A stretch of 64,000 bases of DNA. Origin: Gammaproteobacteria bacterium. GTDB taxonomy: Bacteria > Pseudomonadota > Gammaproteobacteria > GRL18. The stretch covers positions 1 through 64,000 of the forward strand of contig JADGEK010000013.1 in assembly GCA_016744395.1 (NCBI GenBank). The letters run 5' to 3'. Under the pieces are notes generated by a model that had not been told where the DNA came from, ran no database searches, and saw only the letters and a program-made list of their open reading frames with translations. The translations under genes and the position numbers were made by a program. Of this stretch, positions 45,741 through 54,285 are shown in pieces. Numbering within the stretch: position 1 is the first letter of the stretch; each line of letters opens with the position of its first letter.

Positions 45741-46871
45741 TTATAACTCAGGATAAATACATCCCTTATTAAAAAGAAGATGTGGATCGATAGATCGCTT
45801 AATCTGTTGATGAAGCTTAAGCATCGCGGGCATTAAGGGCTGTTGCTTAGAAATATCATTACCACTATCCATAGTATTAGCACGAAACAATTGTGCATGG
45901 CCACCAAGAGATTGTGCTATATGCCTAATTGCTTCAGCCGATTGGTTGCTATAGAGCCACCGTAAAGAACCACCCCAGTCAATTAATTGCTTATCAGTAA
46001 CAGTCATAAACTGTTCAATACTACCATTAATTTCTTTATTGATTGCCTTTGGCAAAGATAATCGCCATAAAGGTTGTTCATTATTAAAAAACGGCAGTGT
46101 TTGCTCATTAAGTTCAGACCAAAATAAACGGTCAATTTCTTGCAATTCTGCATGGCTCTGACGGATTTCATTTTGGGAATAAGTTACCCCTTTTTCTGAA
46201 CCCGACAAACGGATATAGGCCTGACCATCAAGATAGCACGCAGCACTCACTGCATGCCCTGACAACAATAAACGTTGTATGTATTGAGTAAATTGATCGG
46301 CTTCAAGTGAAAATTTCAAGGTTTGTTCTTTTGCAACGATTGGTAACAATTTTAGGGACACTTCAAGAATCACACCTAAACTGCCATAAGAACCTGTAAT
46401 CAATCGAGAGAGATCATAACCTGCCACATTTTTCATGACTTCACCCCCAAACTGAAGTAACTCCCCTTTGCCATTTATCACTTTACAACCCAGAACAAAA
46501 TCACGAGCAGAACCAACAAAAGGTCTTGCAGGACCTGATAAACCTGATGCAATCGTACCACCAATAGTGGCATTTTTTGAAAAAGCAGGTGGCTCAAAAG
46601 GTAACATCTGCCCTTCTTTTGCTAACACCTCTTTCAACTCGCAAAGCAAAGTGCCACTGCGAACAGTGACGGTTAATTCACTTGGAAAATAATTAATAAT
46701 GCCTCGATGAGAGGCTGTTGAAAGACACTCACCTGAAAGTTCATGAATTAAAAAAGATTTACTGCCATTTCCCTGAACAGCCAGCGCTTGTTTATTTTGC
46801 CAAGCCATTTGAACCTGGCTCAGTAATGTTTCAGTTTGATCGCTTTCATTTACTACTGTGTAGGAATGCAT
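45741..46871 (-). CDS. glcE: glycolate dehydrogenase FAD-binding subunit GlcE
   Basis: A FAD-binding (PCMH-type) protein, 376 residues: GNGSKSFL near the start, LTVTVRSGTLLCELKEVLAKEGQMLPFEPP, GGTIASGLSGPARPFVGSARDFVLGC and GEVMKNVAGYDLSRLITGSYGSLGVI. It forms the glycolate-oxidising complex with GlcD and GlcF. It starts 3 bases after the glcD stop. Confidence 0.95.
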   Translation of the reverse strand: MHSYTVVNESDQTETLLSQVQMAWQNKQALAVQGNGSKSFLIHELSGECLSTASHRGIINYFPSELTVTVRSGTLLCELKEVLAKEGQMLPFEPPAFSKNATIGGTIASGLSGPARPFVGSARDFVLGCKVINGKGELLQFGGEVMKNVAGYDLSRLITGSYGSLGVILEVSLKLLPIVAKEQTLKFSLEADQFTQYIQRLLLSGHAVSAACYLDGQAYIRLSGSEKGVTYSQNEIRQSHAELQEIDRLFWSELNEQTLPFFNNEQPLWRLSLPKAINKEINGSIEQFMTVTDKQLIDWGGSLRWLYSNQSAEAIRHIAQSLGGHAQLFRANTMDSGNDISKQQPLMPAMLKLHQQIKRSIDPHLLFNKGCIYPEL

Positions 46872-46874
46872 AAA

Positions 46875-48383
46875 TTAAAATCGTTCCAGTTCTGGGTGAG
46901 GTAATTGACCATGATGCACATGTAAGGCACCAAATTCAGCACAACGATGTAAAAGAGGAATACCCTTACCAGGATTTAATAAGTTTTTTGAATCAAAAGC
47001 AGTTTTAATATCTAAAAATTGTTGCAATTCAGCAGCATTAAATTGAACACACATTGAATCCAGTTTTTCTACACCAACACCATGCTCGCCCGTGATAGTA
47101 CCGCCTAACTCAACACAAGCTGCAAGAATTTCACCACCCATTTTTTCAGTCTGAACTAGCTGCCCTGGAATATTGGCATCATATAAAATCAGGGGGTGTA
47201 AATTACCATCACCTGCATGAAAGACATTGACAACGGCCAGACCATACTCTTCAGATAAATCATGAATACGTTGTAAAATTTCACCTAACTGAAAACGCGG
47301 AATAGTACCATCCATGCAATAATAATCTGGAGATAAACGTCCCACCGCTGGAAAAGCCGCTTTACGACCTGCCCAAAATATTTTACGCTGTTCTTCATCA
47401 TCAGCAATTTGTATATCAACGGCACCGTTCTGCTTGAGCACCTTTTGTACTTGTTCGACTTGTGCATCCACTTCAGCCGCTAGACCGTCTACTTCACACA
47501 AGAGTATGGCAGCTGCATCCACAGGGTATCCAGCATGAATAAAATCTTCAGCCGCTCTGATCGCTGATTTGTCCATCAACTCTAAACCAGCAGGAATAAT
47601 ACCATTAGAAATAATCTTACTGACCGCCTCGCCAGCAGTGGTCACCTGATCAAAAGAAGCCATTAGAACTTTGATGACTTTGGGCTTGACCAATAATTTA
47701 ACCAGCACTTCAACTACAACACCCAACATACCTTCTGAGCCGTGCATTAATGCTAAAAGATCATAGCCAGGACTATCTAATGCTTCACTACCAATTTCAA
47801 GTAATTCACCTTCCATGGTCACGACTTTAAGCTGTAGGACATTATGTATTGTCAACCCATATTTAAGGCAATGCACTCCCCCTGCATTTTCAGCCACATT
47901 ACCACCGATGGAACAAGCAATCTGGGAAGAAGGATCGGGCGCATAGTAGAGTCCATGAACACTGGCAGCTTCTGAAATTGCCAAATTTCGTACTCCAGGT
48001 TGTACTCGGGCGATAAAGTTTTCTTGATCGACTTCAATAATTTTATTGAGTTTGGCTAAACTCAGGACAATCCCATTCTCAAGCGGTAATGCGCCCCCCG
48101 ATAGACTGGTACCCGCTCCTCGAGTGACAACGGCAATTTCATATTGATAACAGATGCGAATAATTTGTTGTATTTGTTCAACTGTCTCAGGTAAAAGAAC
48201 CATCAAAGGCACTTGACGGTAAGCAGAAAGACCGTCACACTCATAGGGTATTAAATCTTCAGTATCAAATAGTAATGAAGTTTTTGGGACGATTTTTGAG
48301 AAAAGTGTGACCAGTTCCTGCTTGTTGAGTTGGTTTTTTATACCCCAATCATCAATTTTCAATGTGAATAAACTCCCCGTCAA
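46875..48383 (-). CDS. glcD: glycolate dehydrogenase catalytic subunit GlcD (TTG start)
   Basis: The FAD-linked subunit that oxidises glycolate to glyoxylate. The 502-residue protein has VTRGAGTSLSGGALPLENGIVLSL, PDPSSQIACSIGGNVAENAGGVHCLKYG, ALMHGSEGMLGVV, NVFHAGDGNLHPLILYD and GGTITGEHGVGVEKLD, the GlcD/LDH-D signature. The track start is TTG at 48383 with no clear site. A second TTG seven codons on (48362), preceded by GGGGAG, is an alternative. First gene of the glcDEF operon, divergent from the aminotransferase. Confidence 0.95.
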   Translation of the reverse strand: MTGSLFTLKIDDWGIKNQLNKQELVTLFSKIVPKTSLLFDTEDLIPYECDGLSAYRQVPLMVLLPETVEQIQQIIRICYQYEIAVVTRGAGTSLSGGALPLENGIVLSLAKLNKIIEVDQENFIARVQPGVRNLAISEAASVHGLYYAPDPSSQIACSIGGNVAENAGGVHCLKYGLTIHNVLQLKVVTMEGELLEIGSEALDSPGYDLLALMHGSEGMLGVVVEVLVKLLVKPKVIKVLMASFDQVTTAGEAVSKIISNGIIPAGLELMDKSAIRAAEDFIHAGYPVDAAAILLCEVDGLAAEVDAQVEQVQKVLKQNGAVDIQIADDEEQRKIFWAGRKAAFPAVGRLSPDYYCMDGTIPRFQLGEILQRIHDLSEEYGLAVVNVFHAGDGNLHPLILYDANIPGQLVQTEKMGGEILAACVELGGTITGEHGVGVEKLDSMCVQFNAAELQQFLDIKTAFDSKNLLNPGKGIPLLHRCAEFGALHVHHGQLPHPELERF

Positions 48384-48614
48384 TCAAATGCTTTTTGTCT
48401 ATTTTACCGATTACCCCACTAAAAAGCCGGGTTAATTTGCAAATTAATATAACTGGCTATTGAAATTTTTACAAGAAATACTCATAATAACCAACTAAAT
48501 TAATCAGGAATAGTATTTCAAGACAAATGCTATGCCAAAATGAGTACCACTAGTAAGTTAGTACAAGACTCTATTTAACACGATAGTTACGAACCACTTT
48601 TTAAGGAAATTACT

Positions 48615-49793
48615 ATGACCGACAGCTTCAACCCTTCAGTTAGAACTCTTATGGGGCCTGGTCCTTCAGACGTTCCACCAAGAATATTATCAGCTTTGGC
48701 AAGGCCAACTATCGGTCACCTCGACCCTGAGTTTGTGAAAATGATGGATGAAGTCAAAGCTCTTTTACAGTATGCTTTTCAAACTAAAAATGAATTAACT
48801 ATTCCTGTCTCAGCACCTGGTTCTGCTGGAATGGAATGCTGTTTTGTCAACCTGGTTGAAGCTGGCGACAAAGTGATTGTTTGTCAAAATGGTGTTTTTG
48901 GCGGACGCATGAAAGAAAATGTTGAACGTCTGGGTGCAACAGCCATTATAGTTGAAGATGAATGGGGAACTGCAGTTGATCTGGCTAAAGTGGAACAAGC
49001 TCTAAAAGACAACCCCGATGCTAAAATTGTTGCATTTGTTCACGCTGAGACCTCCACAGGTGTTTGTTCTGACGCCAAAGCCATTTGTGATCTGGCACAT
49101 CAACATGATTGTATTACCATTGTCGATGCTGTGACCTCATTAGGCGGTTCAGAACTGAAAGTGGATGAATGGGGAATCGATGCCATTTATTCAGGTACTC
49201 AGAAATGTCTATCCTGTGTACCTGGTCTTTCACCTGTCAGCTTTAATGAAAAAGCAATTGAGATCATCAAAAATAGAAAATCATCTGTGAACAGCTGGTT
49301 CTTAGATTTGAATCTGGTTATGGGTTATTGGGGTGGTAATGCCAAGCGTGCCTATCACCACACTGCACCTGTTAATGCATTATACGCACTGCATGAATCA
49401 CTGGTTATTCTTGAGCAAGAAGGCCTGGAAAATTCCTGGGCACGCCATAAGAAAAACCACCTAGCACTGCGTGCAGGTTTTGAAGCCATGGGATTAGAAT
49501 TTGTTGTAGTCGAAAATGACCGCTTACCACAATTAAATGCCGTCACTATTCCAGAAGGTGTTGATGAAGCCGTTGTTCGCTCTCGCTTACTGAACGAGTA
49601 CAATCTTGAAATTGGCGCAGGCTTAGGCGCATTGGCTGGCAAAGTCTGGCGTGTTGGCTTAATGGGACATAGTAGCCGTGGTGAAAACATTCTACTTTGT
49701 TTGAGTGCTTTGGAAGCTATCCTCTCTGATATGAATGCTGAAATTAATGTCGGTGTTGCCATACCTGCCGCACAAAAAGCATTAAATAAGTAA
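48615..49793 (+). CDS. class V aminotransferase, alanine/serine-glyoxylate aminotransferase type
   Basis: A PLP enzyme, 392 residues: MGPGPSDVPPRILSALARPTIGHLDPEF, then PGSAGMEC, HAETSTGVCSD, DAVTSLGGSELKVDEWGID and the PLP lysine in SGTQKCLSCVPGLSPV. It likely converts glyoxylate to glycine with alanine or serine as donor. It is divergent from glcDEF across a 231-base control region, which fits use of the glyoxylate made by GlcDEF. AAGGA lies 8 bases upstream. The amino donor cannot be read from the sequence. Confidence 0.88.
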   Translation: MTDSFNPSVRTLMGPGPSDVPPRILSALARPTIGHLDPEFVKMMDEVKALLQYAFQTKNELTIPVSAPGSAGMECCFVNLVEAGDKVIVCQNGVFGGRMKENVERLGATAIIVEDEWGTAVDLAKVEQALKDNPDAKIVAFVHAETSTGVCSDAKAICDLAHQHDCITIVDAVTSLGGSELKVDEWGIDAIYSGTQKCLSCVPGLSPVSFNEKAIEIIKNRKSSVNSWFLDLNLVMGYWGGNAKRAYHHTAPVNALYALHESLVILEQEGLENSWARHKKNHLALRAGFEAMGLEFVVVENDRLPQLNAVTIPEGVDEAVVRSRLLNEYNLEIGAGLGALAGKVWRVGLMGHSSRGENILLCLSALEAILSDMNAEINVGVAIPAAQKALNK

Positions 49794-49819
49794 AACATAG
49801 CCCTTCACAATCAGCTTTA

Positions 49820-49845
49820 TTAGTACTTTCTCAGGGAAGTACTAA
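49820..49845. terminator. hairpin between convergent aminotransferase and PDC-sensor genes
   Basis: TTAGTACTT and AAGTACTAA form a 9-bp perfect stem with an 8-base loop, 26 bases after the aminotransferase stop. No strong U-tract follows. Confidence 0.4.
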
Positions 49846-49889
49846 TTCAGTGCTCACACTAATAGCCTATGACTTGATTAGCTATTAGC

Positions 49890-50834
49890 CTACTGAGCCC
49901 CCCAAAAAGAAGTATTCTTTTCAAGAAACTCATGATATGGCATATAGTGACTACCATCACAAGAAAATGTCAGGCTAATTAAGCCATTAAATATATTGAT
50001 TGAAGCGGAACGCAGATAGATGGTGTCATCGGCCATACGCAGATCTTTCATAGTGTCAAAAATCGGTTTAATCTTCTCTTTAGGAATCAAAGCATCATCA
50101 GGATAAGAACGGTTGGGATAAGCCATACAAATATCCGTATCCAGCAATGCCTCCTGATCAAGAATGCGGTAACGATAAGGATCGTCCATAACCCAGACTG
50201 TCGCTCGTGAACTGGAAAAATGAAACACCCCTTGAAACATACCTCGCTGAGTTAACAGCTCTTCAAGAATAGAAAAAATCTGATCAATATTTTGGTCCAG
50301 CACACTCTCAGTACGACTCTGCTGAAAAACCAGACTGCGAATGGATGGATCACCCTTAATCTGACGCCAGCTATCGGACTCCTGATACAGTTTTGTCGTG
50401 ACAGGCAGATCTCGTAAGTCAAAATCAGCACCCAGAAAGCCAACCGTCTCGCTGTCTTTTTTAACAATATGCAATGCAGTAATAGAAGGACGAGTCAGAT
50501 TTAAACTGATATAAGCATCAGACAATAAAAACCCTTCCATTGGCACTACTTCTTTCATATAAGGCCTGTTGGAACGATCGCGTGCAAAGTGCTCTTTTAA
50601 CAAACCATTTTTACTGACATTATCACCCAGTTGGATACCATTAATATCAGTAAGATAAAGATAGGTACAGTTTGGAATACTTTGGAAACCAGCCAAAAGC
50701 ACATCGTTAATTTTGTGGCGTTCAAATTCAATTGCCGAACATTCTTCGGCAATCATATGCAGTGGCTCTGAAAGTGAATGAGCTAGAATTTTTCTCTGCT
50801 GATTGATGCTGTCTTTCCAGTTGCTTTCTATCAA
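49890..50834 (-). CDS. stand-alone PDC/Cache-type sensor domain protein (TTG start)
   Basis: A 314-residue protein whose first ~170 residues resemble a PDC (Cache) ligand-binding domain: CTYLYLTDINGIQLGDNV, RDRSNRPYMKEVV, LLSDAYISLNLTRPSITALHIVKKD and GFLGADFDLRDLP. It has no transmembrane segment, signal peptide or output domain (no kinase, MCP or GGDEF), so it is a cytoplasmic stand-alone sensor. The C-terminal ~140 residues have no recognised family. Start is TTG at 50834 with AAGG close upstream. Lone gene between the aminotransferase and amiB/C. Confidence 0.7.
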   Translation of the reverse strand: MIESNWKDSINQQRKILAHSLSEPLHMIAEECSAIEFERHKINDVLLAGFQSIPNCTYLYLTDINGIQLGDNVSKNGLLKEHFARDRSNRPYMKEVVPMEGFLLSDAYISLNLTRPSITALHIVKKDSETVGFLGADFDLRDLPVTTKLYQESDSWRQIKGDPSIRSLVFQQSRTESVLDQNIDQIFSILEELLTQRGMFQGVFHFSSSRATVWVMDDPYRYRILDQEALLDTDICMAYPNRSYPDDALIPKEKIKPIFDTMKDLRMADDTIYLRSASINIFNGLISLTFSCDGSHYMPYHEFLEKNTSFWGAQ

Positions 50835-51011
50835 GTGGCCTTACCCTACATTAGAAATAGTTTGTTTTACCGATGAAGTATTGTAATTAATTGGGTGAGC
50901 TTAGCAAAGAGATATTTCAAATTTATGACTACAACCAAAGCAGTTTCTGTCATGGATTAACAAGCCAGAATTAGATGAATTTATCATCGTATTTTTATAA
51001 AACAAGGAAGT

Positions 51012-52403
51012 TTAAGAACGAGGGATATTGATAACCTTACCAAGATAAAGTGTATTATTTTTCATTTTATTGGCTCGCTTAATAGCAGAAACACTGACCT
51101 GATAACGTTTAGAAATTCCAGATAAAGTATCACCTCGTACCACCTTGTGTCTTTGGATACTTTTTTGTAGAGCAGAAGCCAGTACTTTATGATTCAGTTT
51201 CTTAATGATGGTTTCTTTTGCATAAATAGTGCCTGGGATCGGATATTGTTTAAAATAGCCATCAACACCACTTAAAATAGCACTGGCCAATTTCTTTTGA
51301 TAAGCAGCGCTTCTAAGGAGTTTTTCTTCTTTATAATTTGAAATAAACCCTGTTTCAACCAGCATAGAAGGAATATCAGGCGACTTTAAAACCACAAAAC
51401 CAGCACGTTCAACCCTGTTTTTATGCGTATCACCAATTTTAGTCAAGCCAGATAAGACCCTGGAGGCTGCACTATTACTGGCTTCAATCGTTGCCGTCTG
51501 AGATAAATCTAACAGCATTTTTGCCAGCATATCATCTTTGTCATCAAGGCTCACTCCACCCACTAAATCAGCTTCATTTTCCTTTTTCGCCAACCATTTA
51601 GCAGCCTCACTGGTCGCACCTCTTGAAGAAAGAATAAAGACTGAAGAACCATGTGCCTTTGGGCTTTTAAAAGCATCTGCATGAATGGAAATAAAAATAT
51701 CCGCATTCAGTTTACGTGCTTTTTTTGTACGCCCACGTAAACTAATGTAGTAATCACCATTTCGGATCATAACTGCCTTCATACCTGGTTTTTTGTTCAC
51801 CATATCTCTGAGCTTGCGAGAAATTGCCAGGACAACATGCTTTTCTTTGGTCCCTCTAGGTCCTCTGGCACCAGGATCATCGCCACCATGACCCGCATCA
51901 ATTGCAATAATGAGATCGCGCTTTTTTGAAGAGTTTACACTTTTAACAATTTTAGGAGAGTTCGAACGTACCTTATCGCTGACTTTTTCTAAATCAATGA
52001 CCAGTCGATAACCATATTTTGCATTGGGTTTGAGCAAAAAACTTTTGGGGTGTACTTTATGTTTTAGATCCAGAACCAGACGAAGCTTACTCTGTTTTTT
52101 ATTGGCACTGCGAATGCCTGAGATCGCACCATTTTTATAGTTCAGGTGAGTAATCGGTTTAGGTAACCTGGCCTTGTCAACATCAATCACCACACGCTCA
52201 GGATTTGAGAGACGGGTTAAACGATGGTTAACAGAGTGAGATAAATCAATAACCAATCGTGTAGAGTCTGGTGAGGCCCACATACGCACATCTTTAACCT
52301 GCGCAGTAGCAACTGCCATTCCAGATGCAAACAGCAAACAGGGCAGCACAACCAATAAAAGTGTAAGAAAACGGTTTGTCATAATCTGTATCATTATTTT
52401 CAT
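51012..52403 (-). CDS. N-acetylmuramoyl-L-alanine amidase, AmiB/AmiC type with AMIN and LysM
   Basis: A periplasmic cell-division amidase that cleaves peptidoglycan between daughter cells. Signal peptide (FLTLLLVVLPCLLFASGMAVA), AMIN domain (~35-140, VRMWASPDSTRLVIDLS), linker, zinc amidase_3 domain (~165-400: IAIDAGHGGDDPGARG, Glu in GTKEKHVVLAI, SIHADAF, MLVETGFISN) and a C-terminal LysM (HKVVRGDTLSGISKRYQVSVSAIKRAN). The track begins at TTG 52406; ATG 52403 is as good, and the exact start is uncertain. LysM matches E. coli AmiB, and tsaE upstream also fits amiB. In E. coli mutL would follow. Confidence 0.92.
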   Translation of the reverse strand: MKIMIQIMTNRFLTLLLVVLPCLLFASGMAVATAQVKDVRMWASPDSTRLVIDLSHSVNHRLTRLSNPERVVIDVDKARLPKPITHLNYKNGAISGIRSANKKQSKLRLVLDLKHKVHPKSFLLKPNAKYGYRLVIDLEKVSDKVRSNSPKIVKSVNSSKKRDLIIAIDAGHGGDDPGARGPRGTKEKHVVLAISRKLRDMVNKKPGMKAVMIRNGDYYISLRGRTKKARKLNADIFISIHADAFKSPKAHGSSVFILSSRGATSEAAKWLAKKENEADLVGGVSLDDKDDMLAKMLLDLSQTATIEASNSAASRVLSGLTKIGDTHKNRVERAGFVVLKSPDIPSMLVETGFISNYKEEKLLRSAAYQKKLASAILSGVDGYFKQYPIPGTIYAKETIIKKLNHKVLASALQKSIQRHKVVRGDTLSGISKRYQVSVSAIKRANKMKNNTLYLGKVINIPRS

Positions 52404-52430
52404 CAATATTTCATCAAATGGAACCTTTAG

Positions 52431-52488
52431 GCGGTATTATGAGCCTTCAGCGGTATTAAGAGCCTTCAGCGGTTATTAAGAGCCTCCA
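52431..52488. repeat. three tandem 19-20 bp repeats across the tsaE 3' end
   Basis: Units GCGGTATTATGAGCCTTCA, GCGGTATTAAGAGCCTTCA and GCGGTTATTAAGAGCCTCCA follow each other directly. The right-hand unit contains the tsaE stop codon and encodes its last residues (GGS). The other two lie in the tsaE-amiB gap. Confidence 0.9.
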
Positions 52489-53105
52489 GCTAAAATAGAG
52501 CCATCACTCATGTCATTTGATACTAATTTAGAAACAATCACAGCCCCAATTTTTGTTTGCGGCAGTAATTCGACCTTCCGTCCTTGATGTTGATGAGTTA
52601 TTTTAATTGTTAAATCAGCAGTGGGCAAAACTCCACTCCCTTTCTCTGGCCACTCTATTAATGCAATAGCATGCCCATCCAGATAGTCACGAATTCCTAT
52701 GTATTCTAATTCTTCCGGGTCTTCCAAACGATAGAGGTCAAAATGATAAACTCTTTGCTCTGACATTTGTTCTGGTCTTTTTTCATGATCACTTTCAGAC
52801 TTTAAAATACCTTTTGAACAAGTTACAGAACTTTTCTTATCATCTGACTTAGGAATATCCTCTAACTTATTGTAATTATAAAACTTGTCATTTTCAAGTG
52901 AATATGGTTCTACAACGGTGAAAGTCGGGCTTTTTACTGCGCCAGTGTACCCCTGCGAGCGAAGAAAACCTCTGACCAAGGTGGTTTTACCAGCCCCTAA
53001 ATCCCCATCAAGGTAGATAATTGCGCCAGGAGATAACACTTTTGCCAGCTCTGCACCTAGCCCTGCCATAGCTTTTTCATCTATAATTTGCAATTGATTG
53101 GCCAA
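52476..53105 (-). CDS. tsaE: tRNA threonylcarbamoyladenosine biosynthesis ATPase TsaE with an insertion (TTG start)
   Basis: An ATPase required for t6A37 modification of ANN-decoding tRNAs with TsaB and TsaD. P-loop GDLGAGKTTLVRGFLRSQG, SPTFTVVEPYS, then YHFDLYRLEDPEELEYIGIRDYL and ALIEWPEKG. The 209-residue length exceeds the usual ~155: about 45 extra residues, rich in Lys, Asp and Ser, separate VEPYS from VYHFDLYR, where other TsaE proteins have ~5. Start is TTG at 53105 with AGGAC close upstream. It lies 41 bases from the divergent queG and 70 bases before amiB/C. Confidence 0.92.
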   Translation of the reverse strand: MANQLQIIDEKAMAGLGAELAKVLSPGAIIYLDGDLGAGKTTLVRGFLRSQGYTGAVKSPTFTVVEPYSLENDKFYNYNKLEDIPKSDDKKSSVTCSKGILKSESDHEKRPEQMSEQRVYHFDLYRLEDPEELEYIGIRDYLDGHAIALIEWPEKGSGVLPTADLTIKITHQHQGRKVELLPQTKIGAVIVSKLVSNDMSDGSILAGGS

Positions 53106-53146
53106 ACGTCCTAACCCTTATATTAACTATGCGTCTATTGTATTGA

Positions 53147-54283
53147 ATGAACCAGAAAAATAATACCCACAAACCACTATCACGCGAAGAACTTTGTGAC
53201 CCAGTTAACCTTTCTGATCTAGTGGAAAAGATTAAACAATGGGGTCGCGAGCTGGGCTTTCAGGCTATAGGTATAACGGATACTGACTTAACCATTGCTG
53301 AACAGCGTTTTAATCATTGGCTTAAACAACAAATGCACGGTGATATGGAATACATGTCACGCCATGGCAATAAAAGGACCCGCCCTGCAGAGCTGGAGCA
53401 AGGTACATTGAGCATTATCTCAGTGCGTATGGACTATTTTCCAGAAGAACCTGAAAATGCCATCAAATTACTGCAACAACCCAGTCAGGGCTATATTGCT
53501 CGCTACAGTTTGGGTAGAGACTATCATAAAGTGGTTAGAAAGCGTCTACAAACCCTGGCAAAAAAACTAGAACACGAAATTGGTGCATTTGGCTATCGAG
53601 TATTTACCGACAGTGCTCCAGTACTGGAGAAACCTCTGGCAGAAAAAGCAGGAATCGGCTGGATTGGGAAACATTCTAATGTATTACAAGAAAAAACAGG
53701 TTCCTGGTTTTTTCTTGGAGAAATATTTACTAACTTACCATTGCCCATTGACAGCCCAGCGGTGAATCATTGCGGCAGTTGCACTAAATGCATCACAGCC
53801 TGCCCTACTAATGCCATAGTGGCCCCCTATGTCGTTGATTCACGCCTTTGCATTTCATACCTGACCATAGAATCACATTCAGCAATTCCTGAAGAATTGC
53901 GTTCTTTAATGGGAAATCGTATCTACGGTTGTGATGATTGCCAATTATTTTGCCCCTGGAATCGCTTTTCACAGCAAACAGTCGAAACCGATTATTTTGC
54001 CCGTGGTGATCTGGCCAGTCCCCAATTACTCGACCTCTTTCTCTGGAATGAAGCTGAATTTTTAAAAAACACAGAAGGAACAGCCATCAGACGCATTGGC
54101 CATGAGTCCTGGCTAAGAAATATTGCGGTGGCATTAGGAAACTGCCTCAGAGAACAAAATGAGACTAATCACAAAAAAATTACTGAAGCATTAACGCTTC
54201 GCTTACAACACCCGTCTGAACTGGTTCATGAACATGTCTCATGGGCCTTAAAACAAAAAAGCACTCTTCAAGATAAAGGATAG
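53147..54283 (+). CDS. queG: epoxyqueuosine reductase QueG
   Basis: The cobalamin-dependent enzyme for the last step of queuosine synthesis in tRNA. The 378-residue protein has the N-terminal DUF1730 region (GFQAIGITDTDL, GDMEYMSRHGNKRTRPAEL, YSLGRDYHKVVR) and two [4Fe-4S] motifs (CGSCTKCITACPTNAI and CDDCQLFCPWN). A HEAT-like C-terminus (EHVSWAL) completes the family form. Divergent from tsaE, as in E. coli, but nnr (yjeF), which lies between them there, is absent. The PfkB gene follows after 2 bases. Confidence 0.95.
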   Translation: MNQKNNTHKPLSREELCDPVNLSDLVEKIKQWGRELGFQAIGITDTDLTIAEQRFNHWLKQQMHGDMEYMSRHGNKRTRPAELEQGTLSIISVRMDYFPEEPENAIKLLQQPSQGYIARYSLGRDYHKVVRKRLQTLAKKLEHEIGAFGYRVFTDSAPVLEKPLAEKAGIGWIGKHSNVLQEKTGSWFFLGEIFTNLPLPIDSPAVNHCGSCTKCITACPTNAIVAPYVVDSRLCISYLTIESHSAIPEELRSLMGNRIYGCDDCQLFCPWNRFSQQTVETDYFARGDLASPQLLDLFLWNEAEFLKNTEGTAIRRIGHESWLRNIAVALGNCLREQNETNHKKITEALTLRLQHPSELVHEHVSWALKQKSTLQDKG

Positions 54284-54285
54284 TA

